DNA of 64,000 nucleotides from Nectonema munidae (lineage: Eukaryota > Nematomorpha > Nectonematoida > Nectonematidae): the NCBI GenBank assembly GCA_030549495.1, contig JAUIRK010000918.1, positions 1-64,000 of the forward strand, in the 5' to 3' direction. Each line of letters begins with the position of its first letter. The stretch's first letter is position 1. The notes below the pieces were generated by a model. The model did no database searches and was not told where the DNA came from. It worked only from the letters and a program-made list of their open reading frames with translations. Of the stretch, positions 47,801 to 56,035 are shown one piece after another. Position numbers and translations under genes: made by a program.

Positions 47801-48527
47801 TTAGTATACGTAATACGTATGTATATTGCCATATTTAATTATTCTTAAAGTAGGCGTTTATTACATGTAAATTAAAAAATCTAATGCTTTTTAAAAACGA
47901 TATTTCCCAATGAAATGGGAAGTTAAATCTTAAAATGATTGAAAATATAAAATTCATATTTAAATGTATAAATATAAAAATATTAACGACTATAACCATC
48001 AGAAAGGTTAAAATTTTGGCTGTAAATTGGGATAGGAAGTTGATCTGGTTGTAAAATTATAAGTGTTGTTTTTTATGCAAAACACTGGACTGGCAATTTT
48101 GGTCTCATTTGAGGGTTGCTATCTAATGGAGTTGGTCGTAATGAGAGTTTTAGTGTGTTTACATTTTTACATCAGGGTCCCTAATATAATACCAACAAGT
48201 AATTCTTATTTGGACAGACAAACAACTGGCCTCACTTTTGTCGTAAAGCATTATGGAGTATGATTTTGCGCGTTTTATTGTTATTACTATTTAAACCCCA
48301 AACACTGATTAAGATGAAATATATTTTACAGGTATTACGGTATTAGAGAAGTTTATGATGGAAAGCTCTTGTATTGCGGAAAATGCAAAAATATTTTCTG
48401 GAACAAACTTGGGCATGTTTGCTCTAAATCCACTGAAAGTTTAAAGACAGAAAGCACAGAAGTAGAAGCATTCTCCCATCATGCCCTCATCACTCCAGGC
48501 AACTTTATCAAAATAATTTTTAAGTGA
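26792..48527 (+). CDS. Fbxo25/32: FBXO25/FBXO32-like F-box protein gene (multi-exon)
   Basis: A substrate receptor of an SCF (Skp1-Cullin1-F-box) ubiquitin ligase of the atrogin-1/FBXO25 family. Exons seen: 26792-26868 (or to 26885), 38822-38967, 44208-44386, 44448-44816, 48332-48527. Exon 1 opens MPFLGKDWRSYGDKWIKL..GW, the family's hallmark N-terminus (MPFLGQDWRSPG..WVKT..GW). Exon 38822 gives RQIFRKLDFFSATKDASRHEY (family: AFNRLDFSTAILDSRRFNY). Exon 44208 gives VIQLIINTKLATLSGNARKC. Exon 44448 has the F-box from LPFECIEKIIL and FIWKKLCQFHFTHAQIKK. The last exon has CGKCKNIFWNKLGHVC and ends HALITPGNFIKIIFK, like ...SLSPQDFINLFKF. The four 3' exons join in phase (0, 2, 2). About 320 residues are accounted for against about 355-367 in vertebrates, so one small exon in the 12-kb first intron may be missing. 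Fast-evolving but open throughout, so likely a living gene. Confidence 0.88.
27560..27790. mobile_element. Solo end of the 11.3-kb hAT family
   Basis: At about 27652 the text GGCGCGCGCATCCTCAAAAT, then TATTGGGGGCGA, TTTTTTTC and AATTTTCAAAATTA matches the inward sequence of the right end of the element 11294-14509 (complement). Only one end was found. Confidence 0.6.
27930..28640 (-). pseudogene. Decayed hAT transposase (ZMYM1/DUF4371-like)
   Basis: On the minus strand, about 28360-28060, broken frames read KCGKFDEFIKLIIALNLTFR, then REMHDEFMKNNKSLNYLYSQ, SCKEFVLAQSVI and EEWGMFSILIDKS-type text. This follows the order NGNFLeLLkLla..dp.Lkeh....YLS...qNEFI....vi..I..AkyfSIl.DsT of the hAT DUF4371 domain. 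Upstream (28620-28450) is a probable TTF-type zinc-finger segment. Many stops. It sits in the first intron of the F-box gene, opposite strand. Confidence 0.6.
28780..29135. mobile_element. Remnant ends of DNA transposons (pogo-like and hAT-like)
   Basis: GTCGTTTATCCGACACTCGA, TTATTCGACAACCCCACT and ACAGTAGGG (28786-28836) look like a pogo/Tigger subterminal and end sequence (complement). GGGACCCACTGAAGGGTCGG then GACCCACAGTTTGAAAAACG (29094-29130) resembles the 3' end of Charlie-type hAT elements. No complete pair of ends. Confidence 0.35.
29136..30255. other. Intron 1 sequence without further features
   Basis: AT-rich; the minus frame 29579-29818 is not recognisable. TCGGTTAATCTGACA near 29183 and GCTAATCCGAAAGACC near 29270 may be remains of another pogo-type MITE. 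Confidence 0.4.
30260..30423. mobile_element. MITE with CAGTGGCGTAGCCA ends and poly-G
   Basis: Left end CAGTGGCGTAGCCA (30260), right end TGGCTACGCCAGTG (to 30424), two long G runs (about 30287-30300 and 30349-30361) and GCCCCCCTTGCCCCCC near the right end. It is a hAT-type family widespread in animals; the same ends bound the element at 11733-11930. Target duplication not clean. Confidence 0.65.
30486..30552. repeat. 67-bp near-palindrome with pogo-like ends
   Basis: CAGTAGGTCCGTTATAATGCG at the left pairs with CGCATCATAAAGGATCTACTG at the right. A minimal pogo/Tigger-type MITE or joined pair of ends. A similar half (ACTAGATCCATTATAACTC) precedes it at about 30428. Confidence 0.6.
30560..32750. 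other. Intron 1 sequence, AT-rich, no gene seen
   Basis: No exon matching the F-box family was found, and no element with clear ends. Confidence 0.4.
32762..33510. mobile_element. GGAGTCGG hAT MITE, copy 1 (right end lost)
   Basis: It begins CAGCGTTGTGGAGTCGGAGT and has GTCGCACTTTTTTAGAAGG, then GCGACTCCGACTCTGATTTC. It matches the element at 51198-51879 along most of its length (shared CATATATGTTAGATTAAAAA, CAGGAAATCTTTCAATGA, GTTGATGTTGCATAA). The match fades near 33505 before the right terminal repeat. Confidence 0.75.
33949..34385. repeat. GC-richer island with weak inverted ends
   Basis: ACGTTATAATCGTTCTAACG at the left and the complement of AACCGTTATAGCGCGATAAC at the right (near 34376) are loosely inverted. 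The interior is distinctly less AT-rich than the intron around it. The two frames inside (minus 33961-34146, plus 34177-34416) show no known domain. Probably an old MITE. Confidence 0.35.
34585..34768 (-). mobile_element. tRNA-derived SINE with 15-bp target duplication
   Basis: On the minus strand the head reads GGCGTGAGTAAGGTTGGTTA (A-box region) and, further on, GGTCTTGGGTTCGATCCCC (B box GGTTCGATCCC). The tail is a short CTTTAC repeat (plus strand GGTAAAGGTAAAGGTA at 34600). TTGTATCGAATCAAA flanks it perfectly at 34585-34599 and 34754-34768. The unit is about 154 bp. The perfect duplication points to a young insertion. Confidence 0.85.
34769..37260. other. Intron 1 sequence, AT-rich, no gene seen
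   Basis: GTGCGGTCCGGGTCAAAACA...GACAACCCTGGTTT (36789-36826) looks like the end of a hAT-type element, without a partner. The minus frame 36433-36621 is not recognised. Confidence 0.4.
37270..37545. repeat. TCGG-motif MITE, copy 2
   Basis: It shares diverged text with 5581-5942 (CCCAATAAAATTTAT, GATTCGGAATCTGATT, CAATTTTTGTAAACGTATTA, CCGTTCCTTAG). It ends near TCGGAATCCGATATTTTTCC and GTGCAACCCTGCT. No target duplication seen. Confidence 0.5.
37560..38820. other. End of intron 1; piggyBac-type end and a GC-rich patch
   Basis: TTAACCCATTTGATCCCACTG at about 38535 resembles the left end of the MITE at 26613. A GC-rich patch at 38345-38470 (CCGTCGGTGAGCTGTAAGC, ATGGATCGGGGTAAAGTCG, GGAGGGACAGCGACACAG) stands out from the surrounding AT; its nature is unknown. 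Confidence 0.4.
38822..38967 (+). CDS. Fbxo25/32: F-box gene internal exon
   Basis: Acceptor TTTTTTTTTAG ends at 38821; donor AAA|GTATTT at 38968. It enters in phase 1 and leaves in phase 0. It reads QIYVGNSKYISIVDQTSV then RQIFRKLDFFSATKDASRHE, the conserved block of FBXO25/32 upstream of the helical region. Confidence 0.82.
38970..40190. other. Intron sequence, AT-rich
   Basis: TAGTTAGCCAGATACTTAGTTAGTTA at 39194 is a short degenerate repeat, similar to one at about 4930. No gene. Confidence 0.4.
40190..40590. repeat. Two diverged direct repeats in the F-box intron
   Basis: GGTTAAAACAGATCCTATTTCAG...TAGATATTATCGTTGGGTTCAGTCCCGTTTAAACTAT (about 40197-40302) recurs as AAAACCGTTCCTAGTATTTCAG...GTAGATATTATAGTCGCGTTGGGTACCGTTCAAACTAT (about 40482-40587), some 285 bp apart. 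Confidence 0.6.
40597..40754. repeat. Foldback element, ~160 bp
   Basis: Outer arms CATACAGTATACACACAC-type (left TATACAGTATACACACAGTA, right TAGTGTGTGTATACTGTATG) and inner arms TCGGTCGGAGTCAGTCTGGT / GGACCGACTGATTCCGACC pair with each other, so most of the unit folds back on itself. Confidence 0.65.
40760..41740. other. Intron sequence
   Basis: CAGTGGGTCGCAACCTATTCC at about 41194 resembles the start of a hAT element with no partner found. Otherwise AT-rich. Confidence 0.35.
41740..42110 (+). other. Unrecognised coding-like segment
   Basis: Residue choice is better than the background: KFEFINFENITCDEIDVEN in one frame (about 41730-41795), then PFEPPKVFSDLDSKIEDEEN and KAYFNHLPARGLTFKIKC in the next (41810-41950). 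No family recognised. It may be the remains of an element or a retrocopy rather than an exon of the F-box gene, since it fits nothing in that family. Confidence 0.3.
42640..43240 (+). mobile_element. Gypsy-type LTR retroelement fossil, 3' end
   Basis: Broken coding text at about 42.7-42.98 kb has the look of the extreme C-terminus of a gypsy-type polyprotein (acidic stretch followed by a basic R-S-x-R-x-R...RLGY end). It is followed by about 250 bp that could be LTR sequence, including a short internal duplication (AACCTTGATACTGCTATG / AACCTTGATACCGTTACT). No second LTR was found. An old fragment; the family call is tentative. Confidence 0.35.
43241..44207. other. Intron sequence with one short coding-like frame
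   Basis: At 43792-43917 the plus strand encodes MFIASAISVIEHHG..., ending in NDMLIVLR and a stop (42 codons), with no recognised homology and no fit to the F-box family. The rest is AT-rich. Confidence 0.35.
44208..44386 (+). CDS. Fbxo25/32: F-box gene internal exon
   Basis: Acceptor ACCTTAG ends at 44207 (phase 0); donor GGAAA|GTATTC (phase 2). It reads VIQLIINTKLATLSGNARKC...NLRLAKSLTQDLIRAVKECS. This aligns with [23 protein letters not shown]...IRLIRELLQTL of FBXO32, the helical region before the F-box. The next intron is only 61 bp (44387-44447). Confidence 0.85.
44448..44816 (+). CDS. Fbxo25/32: F-box gene exon with the F-box domain
   Basis: Acceptor AATCTTTAG ends at 44447; donor AAAAAG|GTCAGA at 44817 (phase 2). 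It encodes HIGSQELWFSHIFIAQKLNQ (family: [20 protein letters not shown]), then the F-box (FLPFECIEKIILCLCDHVDV...FIWKKLCQFHF) that binds Skp1, and LNWQNIYFKLKR. Codon 44467 is TTG, internal to the exon, so it is not a start. Confidence 0.9.
44817..45151. other. Start of the last intron of the F-box gene
   Basis: Open reading continues by chance for about 46 codons past the donor. No other feature. Confidence 0.5.
45152..45592. mobile_element. MITE with GGCGGAT ends and poly-C
   Basis: Left end CACTGGCGGATTTAAAGGGG with GTACGCCCCCCCC just inside. The right end is the complement of CAGGAGCGGATCTAGAAATT (to 45591). Weakly matched inverted ends of hAT style; no clear 8-bp duplication (CATTT on both sides at best). 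Confidence 0.5.
45593..48331. other. Last intron of the F-box gene, no other gene seen
   Basis: AT-rich throughout. The frame at 48063-48263 overlaps the acceptor region and has no family resemblance. Confidence 0.45.
48332..48527 (+). CDS. Fbxo25/32: F-box gene last exon
   Basis: Acceptor ATATTTTACAG ends at 48331; the first base completes an Arg codon. It reads YYGIREVYDGKLLYCGKCKN, then IFWNKLGHVC, a variable segment, and HALITPGNFIKIIFK then TGA at 48525-48527. The CxxC...C pattern and the terminal -F-I-x-I-F-K match FBXO25/32 (CKHCHILFWKG..HPC ... QDFINLFKF). A possible polyadenylation signal ATTAAA is at 48671. Confidence 0.88.
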
Positions 48528-48529
48528 AG

Positions 48530-49215
48530 ATTCCCTTTTTTCAAAGTTCTTTTACTCTCCTTACCCATTCCTTAAAGTTTTTATACTCATAACATCGCTC
48601 TATTTGTGCTGAGAATATGTTTTGTGTATGTGTAATTATTATATAAATATATTTCTTTGTTCGAAATTCTATTAAAGAAAAATACTGGCATTTTTAAATG
48701 TCAATGACACATCAAAATTTTTTTAGTCTACATATATTGATAATAATTAGTTTTATAATTTCTCTGATCTCAAACTTTTATTTTATTACACTTCTAAATT
48801 TATATTTGTTATCATAAACTACTCCTATATCTGTACACAAATTTTATTTTAAGCAATTTTTTATTATATTTTATCAAAGACTTACATCCATTCAAAAGTT
48901 TTTCACGCATGTGTCCATCTGCTCTTTGAATGTATTATGTGCAATATAATTTCATGACTTTATTCATATTGAATGCAGAAAAATATTTTAATATAATTTA
49001 TTTTAAAGTTTTTTTGTTATTTCTAAAGAATTCAAAATTTATCAAATAAAGTTTTAATGAAATCATGCGCTTTTAATCAATGATCTTAATTATTATTTTA
49101 AATTAATCTTTTTTACTTTCAAAGATTTCCTGTGAAATCTCAAGTTCTTCCTTTATCTTTTGAATAAATCTACTTAAAAATAATCTATTTCAAACCAATT
49201 TAAAAATTAGTAATT
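48530..49215. other. 3' UTR and intergenic AT-rich DNA
   Basis: Downstream of the F-box stop; contains ATTAAA at 48671 and AATAAA near 49045. No gene. Confidence 0.4.
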
Positions 49216-49219
49216 TTGA

Positions 49220-50500
49220 ATATATAACTCAATCAATATCTGTCCCGATGAAGCTGAGGCTTCCATAGAAAAATTCAGGTGGTACTGGAAGGATTCCAAA
49301 GCTTTTATTATGATGGATGTACTAAACTCTCAAATAAATAGAATATCACTTTTGATAAAACAAGCTCAACGTTCTCTTTAGTATGCGCCTAGGTAAGTTG
49401 TTTGACTGTTAGTGAAATTAATTTTATATATAAAAATATTTCTGAATAAACTTACAACCACTTCGTGTCCGTTGGCATTTAAAGTTTACCTACTAAGAAC
49501 ACATTTGTTGCTTCAGCTGCCTTTCAGTTTTTGTGAAAAGGAGTCAATGAGACTTTTAATTTTTTTTAAGTCATCAGCGAAAAAAATTGAGAAACCGTGA
49601 TTTAGATAAAATTTGACATTTTAAAATGATGAAATTATAGAAAGGCTTTTACGTAGTTCACTTATAAACACAAGTAAGTTTTGTGAAAACTTGTTAATTA
49701 ATTTTTGCACATCCTCCACATATATTTTTTTATAAAAACATTATTAAAGCTGAAATTATTTTCTTTACTTGCTTTGAACTATGTTTCAAGCAAAAAGGAT
49801 TTTTTACTTAAATTATAATTATAAACTACAAATACATATTTCCAATTTTTTATTCTTTAAATCTAATTTTTACAGTTTAAATCAAAAAGATATAGATAAA
49901 TGTTTGATTTCCTTCCTTCTCATTAAACTTTTTCAACAAAAAAAAATCATGAATAATGGTATGCAATTACTCAAATATATTACGCTCGCAAACCAAAGCA
50001 TGATGCCATTAAAACGGAAGAAGCACTTTTCGAAAGTTCATCAAGAAATCACTAATACGATTCTGGCACACATTAAAATTTGCGAATAGCTAACCCAAAT
50101 GGCATTGGATTGTAAAACGGGATTTCTTTTTCATATAATTTGAAAGACATTTATGAAATGTATCCTAGAGGCACCAAGACTTGAACTCGATCAAGAATGC
50201 GTGCAAAAATCTAATCAGATAAGTCTCTCAAAAAGAAAATTAAGCAGTGTGTGGGTGAACTGACTGTCCATGTGAACTAAAATCCAACTTTCTCCCCTCT
50301 TTGCTTTGAAATATGATGACATAACAGACATCACGCAGTTGCAACAACAAAGGTTCACTGTGTTATGAATATCGCTTCTATGTTTTTCGAAGATGATAAG
50401 CTTTCATGGGCGGAATTAGATTGTGGTTGCACAGTGCTAGGACGATACCAAAGTTTTGTACGATTGGGATTTAGTAGCGGAATCTTAAAAATATAATTCT
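49220..50500 (+). other. Scattered short coding-like segments, product unknown
   Basis: Three segments look more protein-like than background: NICPDEAEASIEKFRWYWKD... at 49230-49380; NNGMQLLKYITLANQSMMPL then KRKKHFSKVHQEITNTILAH at 49950-50089; and NIASMFFEDDKLSWAELDCG at 50366-50490. None can be assigned. They may be remnants of one decayed gene or transposase. Confidence 0.25.
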
Positions 50501-50819
50501 GAAGCCGATTCTTAATTGTCTTATGGGTAAAGTTAAAAATTTATTTTAATTATTTTGTGTTTCGATTTGGACCATCAATAAATCGAGTTATAAAGTTAAT
50601 TTTTATTAAAATTTAACTTTTTAAATAATCCTAAAAATAAAAAGAATCACGACTGAGGTATCGAAAGTTACTAATGAAATTTTCTGATGTGATTCTGATA
50701 TTAAAAAAAACACGATTCTCATGATTTCCATCACTAACACAAAGCAAGCTCACAGAAGATCAAGATTTGTAATTTTGGTAAAGTAAAACGAGGATGTAAT
50801 CGCAACACTGCAAGATACA

Positions 50820-52050
50820 GCATCAAGTTCTTGCTTTCAAAACTCCATCTGCTGTTTTTAAAGGCAATTTTAATAAGTGCTATTCTTATTGTCAACCATA
50901 CTAAATGTGGAGAATTCAACATGAGAATTTTTCGTCAATTGTGCCCAGATATGATTTTACTCATCAAGACCTCCTCTTATACAAATTTGGTGTCTAGGGA
51001 TAATCCTCTTTCTTGAGTTAGAGAATCCTTTATTTTTATTCCTTTTTTTAGAGAATTCTCCTCTAAGAAGAATTTAAAATTACTTCCATGACATCGTTGA
51101 TAAAATGAGATTTGAGCTTGGTCAAAATCATTTTAGTATTTCATTTGAAGATCTCCCTGTTGATTTACAAGAACAACATCAGTGCCATAGTTCTAACCAG
51201 AGTTGAGGAATCTGAGTCGGTGGAATCGTACCTTTTGAGAAGGAGTCGTAATAATCATTACGATTTCGAATCCGATTTCATAAATGGTTATATTCATATA
51301 TGTTAGATTAAAAAATAAATTTATAAGCACTCTTTTTAGTATGAAACGTTGCAAAGACGCAACATAAAAATGTTCATCATTTTAGCCCAAGCCTTGTAAT
51401 TTTGCAACTCATAAAAAAGGCTGAAAAATTCAATAAAATTAAAAGATGAATCATTTTTATTTTACGTTAAAATTAGTTTGTAAATGAAAATCTTTTCGAA
51501 GACACTAAATTACAAATACAGACCAATAGAACATTTTAATAAATTACGTTGCAGAAAATAGATCACACATTTTACGCGGCAGCATAAAGCCGAAATGTCT
51601 AAAATTCAGGAAATCTTTCAATGATTATCTAAAATTGACATTAAAAAACAACCTGAAAATATGGTACATGTCATCACACTTTTCGAGGTTTATATTTGAA
51701 ACAGAATAGTTGATGTTGCATAAGTATACATTTATTAAGCCAAAGTCACAAAATTATACGTAAACGGAGTTGCAGTCTCAAAAATTAAAAATAGGTGGAG
51801 TCGGAGCCTGAGTCAAAAAATTATAAATAAATGGTCGGAGTCGGAATTTCAAATGTTTTTTCGACTCCCCACAACCCTGGTTCTAACTTCTCAAAATGTT
51901 TCCTGTTTTTCCTAATATCAGCGATTTTGCAATTTTTATACATCTCATTTCAGCTTACTTCTTAAAAAACAATTTGGATGATGAAACAAATGCTCTAAAC
52001 ATGTTGGATGTTGAATCAGGCATAAGATGTTGTGGCTTAGGTCACAAAAA
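50820..52050 (+). pseudogene. Possible hAT (ZBED5-like) transposase tail, interrupted by a MITE
   Basis: At 51082-51190 the plus strand reads DKMRFELGQNHFSISFEDLP and VDLQEQ, resembling the L..ef..RF.DF...PF.....L..Q segment of hAT/ZBED5-type transposases. The MITE 51198-51879 interrupts it exactly at the target duplication. Text after the MITE is no longer clearly coding. Weak evidence. Confidence 0.25.
51198..51879. mobile_element. GGAGTCGG hAT MITE, copy 2, both ends present, 682 bp
   Basis: Left end CAGAGTTGAGGAATCTGAGT, right end CGACTCCCCACAACCCTG, inverted. The perfect 8-bp target duplication GTTCTAAC is at 51190-51197 and 51880-51887, which places it in hAT. Copy 1 is at 32762. No coding capacity. 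Confidence 0.85.
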
Positions 52051-53560
52051 TCTGGCTTCATAACTACATTTTTGTGAAACAAAAACACGTTTTAGGAGAT
52101 GATTCCAACTCTTCCATTTGGTTTTCATCTAGCTAGATTAAATGGCTAGATTTAATTATGGTTTATATTTGGCTGGCCTTGATCTTCCTCTTTTATTTTT
52201 ACGTTGAAAAATAATGTCGCTCAGTACTCAATATCCAATAAAAAAATTTTCTATACCATTTTTTTTGACTTATGATCGATTCGATACGAAGCCATAAACA
52301 TGTCAAAGAGGTCTATTCCACCCATTATAAACGCTTACATTGTTTGGTCTCTTTACATACATATAATTTTTTTATTTCTTCAACCATTTTCTGACATTAT
52401 CAACCGGAAAAACACTTACGTATTTTGAAGAAAGTATGACACGTTTATTGCCTACTTATTATTATAAAAACATTCGTAGCGCCTTTTCCTTTTGCTTCAT
52501 ATCCTTTTCTGAAGATAGCATCAGACCTTTAAGCCTCTCTTTCCGCATAGTTCTACAATGATAGATTGATCATATTCCAATGTGCTTTGCAACTCAAAAG
52601 AATTGAAATAATTGTCGAAAAAAATTAGACTTGTCAGCTAAGGTATAACAAAGTTTCACAACATAGTTTCCAGAGGAAAATCGGCAACTATTTTTCAAGG
52701 ACTTTTACCTGAATAAAAATCATAAGTGAAAATCATTTTCAGCTCCATTTCTTGAAAAAACTTTAAAGCTCCACTTTTTGGTTTATTTGGCACATACTGT
52801 TTCAAAGAATAATTTGCTCATCAATACTTTGTCTCTTTTCTGGACACATTAACAAACATCGTTTTCGCAAAATATTCAATAAAAAAGGACTTTTGAGTAC
52901 CTATCATAGTTTTCATTATTTCGTTATAATTTATAAAGTGTAGAAACCTGTGTATATCTTTAAACCTGTTTTTAGAATAAGTGTCTATTTTTTAAATACT
53001 AAAATTTTTGTTACAGTTCATTTCCATTCTAGGCGTTCCATCTAACCCCATAAGTATAAGAACTCCTATAATTTATTTATTTCAACAGAATATTTTGTTG
53101 AGCATATTTATTTGTTTCTTTTGTTATTATTTCATCTGTAAAATAATAATGGAAATACCACACAGGCCGTTTAAGGACATAAATGTTATTTTCAGAAAAA
53201 TTATGTAGCTTGAAAATAACATCTTTCGATTTTAATTTTTCTTAAGGTGTTTTTGTCGAAGTAAAAATTTTATTCTTTCAAATACGGAATTTTTATTTTT
53301 ACTTTCTTCATCAGAGGTTGAGACATCAGAAACAATTTCGGGATCATATAAAATATCTCCACCGTTGTCAGCATCAGAGCTTGAATCTATTTCTGGTTCT
53401 GAAACATCTGCATATGGAAGCATTAAGGATTCCTTTTTTCAATGTTTAAATCAAGATCCATAACACCAAAAAGATTTTTATACATTTTATTTATCTTAAA
53501 TGATTTAATAAAAAGCTTTCTTATCTATGTATCATAAATGGTCGTCAAAAGGTTAACTGA
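52000..53560 (-). pseudogene. Third piggyBac-like transposase, heavily decayed, minus strand
   Basis: Minus strand: the N-terminal acidic segment is open at 53423-53232 (MLPYADVSEPEIDSSSDADN ... VFERIKFLLRQKHLKKN). After broken frames come KQYVPNKPKSGALKFF (about 52800-52750; family FKQYxPxKPxKxGIK) and LIFFDNYFNSFELQSTL (about 52620-52580; second Asp region, family DNfFtS..L). At 53545-53560 the minus strand reads GTTAACCTTTTGACGACC, a plausible TTAA + CC terminal end. Many stops. Distinct in sequence from the copies at 2.4 and 8.5 kb. Confidence 0.65.
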
Positions 53561-53569
53561 TTTTATTTT

Positions 53570-54168
53570 TTGGATCTAAAGTCAGACTTGCTCAACAATT
53601 CTATTATAAGGGAGAAGAGCGTTTTATATATAAAGGCATACTTTTGTATGGATAGAAGATGCTGACTTTATGGCGCAGTTGACCCAAATATTTTGATATA
53701 AAAACAGGAAAAAGTTAATCAATTATTTACAAGTAGTACTTTTTATTTTTTAAAACACACTTAAATATAGTTAAATAAATTTCGTTTGAAACTGCGTATG
53801 GTCTCTATGAATTAAAGTTATTTATTGCCAATTGTGAATATATACTTTGTAGTGAGGAATGTTTGTGAATACAACATGAAGATATGTTGTGCTAGCAAAA
53901 CTTAAGTGAAATTTTAGCATAAATTTAGGTGTAGTACTTTTTTTTTCCAAAATGAGTTTGGTGTGTGAATAAATCAAGGAGAAGATCAGACATGCTTGAA
54001 ATACATGAAAGACAGGAATTCGCGATTAGTAGTAGGAGGTTTTGTTGAAGTGAATAGAATTAATGAATCTTAAAATTAAATGTTTTGCAGGATTGCAATC
54101 CCCACTCTCCCTGCCAACAAAAACCAAACGAGGAAGGAAATAGAAAGGGACGGAGCAAGGAAGTGGTT
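53570..54168. other. 3' flank of the zinc-finger gene
   Basis: On the minus strand this is downstream of the stop. AATAAA (53826-53821, minus) about 345 nt past the stop is a candidate polyadenylation signal, so most of this is probably 3' UTR. Confidence 0.45.
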
Positions 54169-55658
54169 TTATAGGGTGTGACTAGAAGAGTTGTGGATCT
54201 TATTTTTTACTTTTTCATGCAGAGAAATGTGAAGACGGATGTTTGCGCGACGTGTACTTAGCTTGGAGCAGTAAGGGCATTTGAACATTCTGTTGTACTG
54301 GTTATGTTTAATGCCCCATACCACACGAATGTCATAGCCATCATTCATCTTGCACGGCTTTGGAGGTAAGGGAGGAAGGAGAGGGGAAGAGGCCAAGCTT
54401 CTAGAAGAATCGGTGGATTGGATAGAACTATTTTTGCACACATCGCTTTTAACGGAGGATGCGGATGAGGAATAGTTTGTCAACTGAGAGGATGCATCCA
54501 ACGAGTCGTGGAATTTAGCAGAAGAATTTGAAAGGGTTTCTTCGATTTCTTCTGCGGATGAAATTTTGGTGGTAGCGTCGTCAGCACTTTTGTTGTTATT
54601 GATATCGAGAATACTGTGCTCCAATTCCTTATCGTGATCAACAAGACTTTTAGAAAGGGACGAGGTTTGGTTGAGTGAAGAAAATAGAATATTAGCGGGA
54701 GAGGACGGAAAAGAGAAATTGCCATCATTTTTAGGCGGCTTGAAGGAAGTACAAAATTTTTTAACGGAACTATTAGTGAACTTCTCAACATTGGTGACGT
54801 GCATGAAGAGGTGTTGGCGTAGAACCCTTCTGTGTTCGCAGTGGTAAAAACAAAACGGACAACTAAAGTACTCGCGATCAGAACGAGGGAAGTGAAAGCG
54901 CAAGTGGTTCTTTATCGCCTTCTTCTTGTTGGTGAAGTAGGGACAGTACTGACAGTAGATGGTGGAGGCGTTGACAAGCTTGGCCTTTTTAAGCTTTTTG
55001 AAGTAGAGGGGGTTGATGCGACACTTCTTGCTGTCTATCACTTCTTTGCGAAAGAAAGACTCCACTTTGTCGCTGTTAGCCTGGATTCGCAGCGATTTTT
55101 CGGCACTGCTTCTCGAAGTGTGGACAGGAGTGCTGTTAAGCGCCACCTTTTTAACTGCTGCTCCCGACAGCGAATTCTTGAACCTTTCAATGATGGGTAT
55201 CTTGAGCAGTTCTTCAACCTCCTTTTGTGCAATGGGACACTTAACAACACTGGCGTCACTCAAGTGGATGATACGAATGTGTTTCTTTACATCTGATGAC
55301 CAATAACTGCGCTTCTCACATTTACTGCAGTAATAAAGCTTTTTGCTGGCGTGCACCACGATGTGAAGTTTCACTTTGGCAGCACAATATGTGATGTAAG
55401 GGCAGAGTGGGCAGCCAAAGTTTTTGTTGAGCTTATTGCTGATTTGAGTGGTAGGAGTAGCGAGCGTGCTTTGGGAAGCCATTTGGGATAGGCGAGATAG
55501 GGGTTCGGACGTGGCTGAGGATTGGATAGAATGACACGAAGAAGTGGAAGCCATGTCTGAAGAAAAGGGATTCAAATTTTGTAATGTCTGTAATGAATCC
55601 GGCATGGGGGGAAATAAGAATAAATTAGCGGTTTCTTGTTTCACCTTTTTGGAACAAT
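54169..55658 (-). CDS. C2H2 zinc-finger protein, last exon
   Basis: About 495 codons, stop at 54171-54169. Five C2H2 fingers in three groups (numbered from the codon at 55644): 78-98 (CPLCPYITYCAAKVKLHIVVH), 106-127 (CSKCEKRSYW..HIRIIH), 231-251, 262-282 and 456-476. A Ser-rich N-terminus and a long Ser/Asp-rich linker (about 290-450) with LPPLPPKP separate them. The exon most likely starts at 55658: the minus strand reads CTCCTTTTTTTAG|ATTGTT there, a strong acceptor in phase 1, and the frame runs open through it (CSKKVKQETANLF). So the GTG at 55644 is not the start and the first exon(s) lie at higher coordinates, not identified. Probably a nuclear DNA-binding regulator; target unknown. Base composition is clearly less AT-rich than its surroundings, and the frame is intact, both signs of a live host gene. 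Confidence 0.88.
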
Positions 55659-55660
55659 CT

Positions 55661-56035
55661 AAAAAAAGGAGTATAATTAAAGAATGATTTAGTTCAAAAG
55701 GATTTCTATATGAGTATATTTTTTTAGTGATTTTTATTATTTTGATCTATACAGGTTTTAAATTTTAAGAAAGTAATAATTCAAAATAATTTAGAACTTA
55801 GCTTCCATTTTAAATTGCGTTTTATTAAAAATTACCTAACTCTTCTAAAATTATTTCAAAAAAATAAATATGGCGAAATGAATGACCAAATTAAATAAAC
55901 AGGTCAAATTTAGCCCCTTTTACCTCAACTAAAACTTATATTGTACAAAATTGGCCGAATGACTTTAAACTTTGTGACTTTTCCTAAAAGCGCTAAATGC
56001 ATCTTTTGTTACTGTTTTTACGGGGAGTTGAATGA
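55661..56035. other. Intron start upstream of the zinc-finger exon
   Basis: AT-rich. No upstream exon recognised. Confidence 0.4.

Noticed and set aside
54832-55306. Long frames antisense to, or shifted within, the zinc-finger exon
   Set aside because: They are shadows of the finger-coding frame, which has the C2H2 spacing; the antisense frames have no domain.
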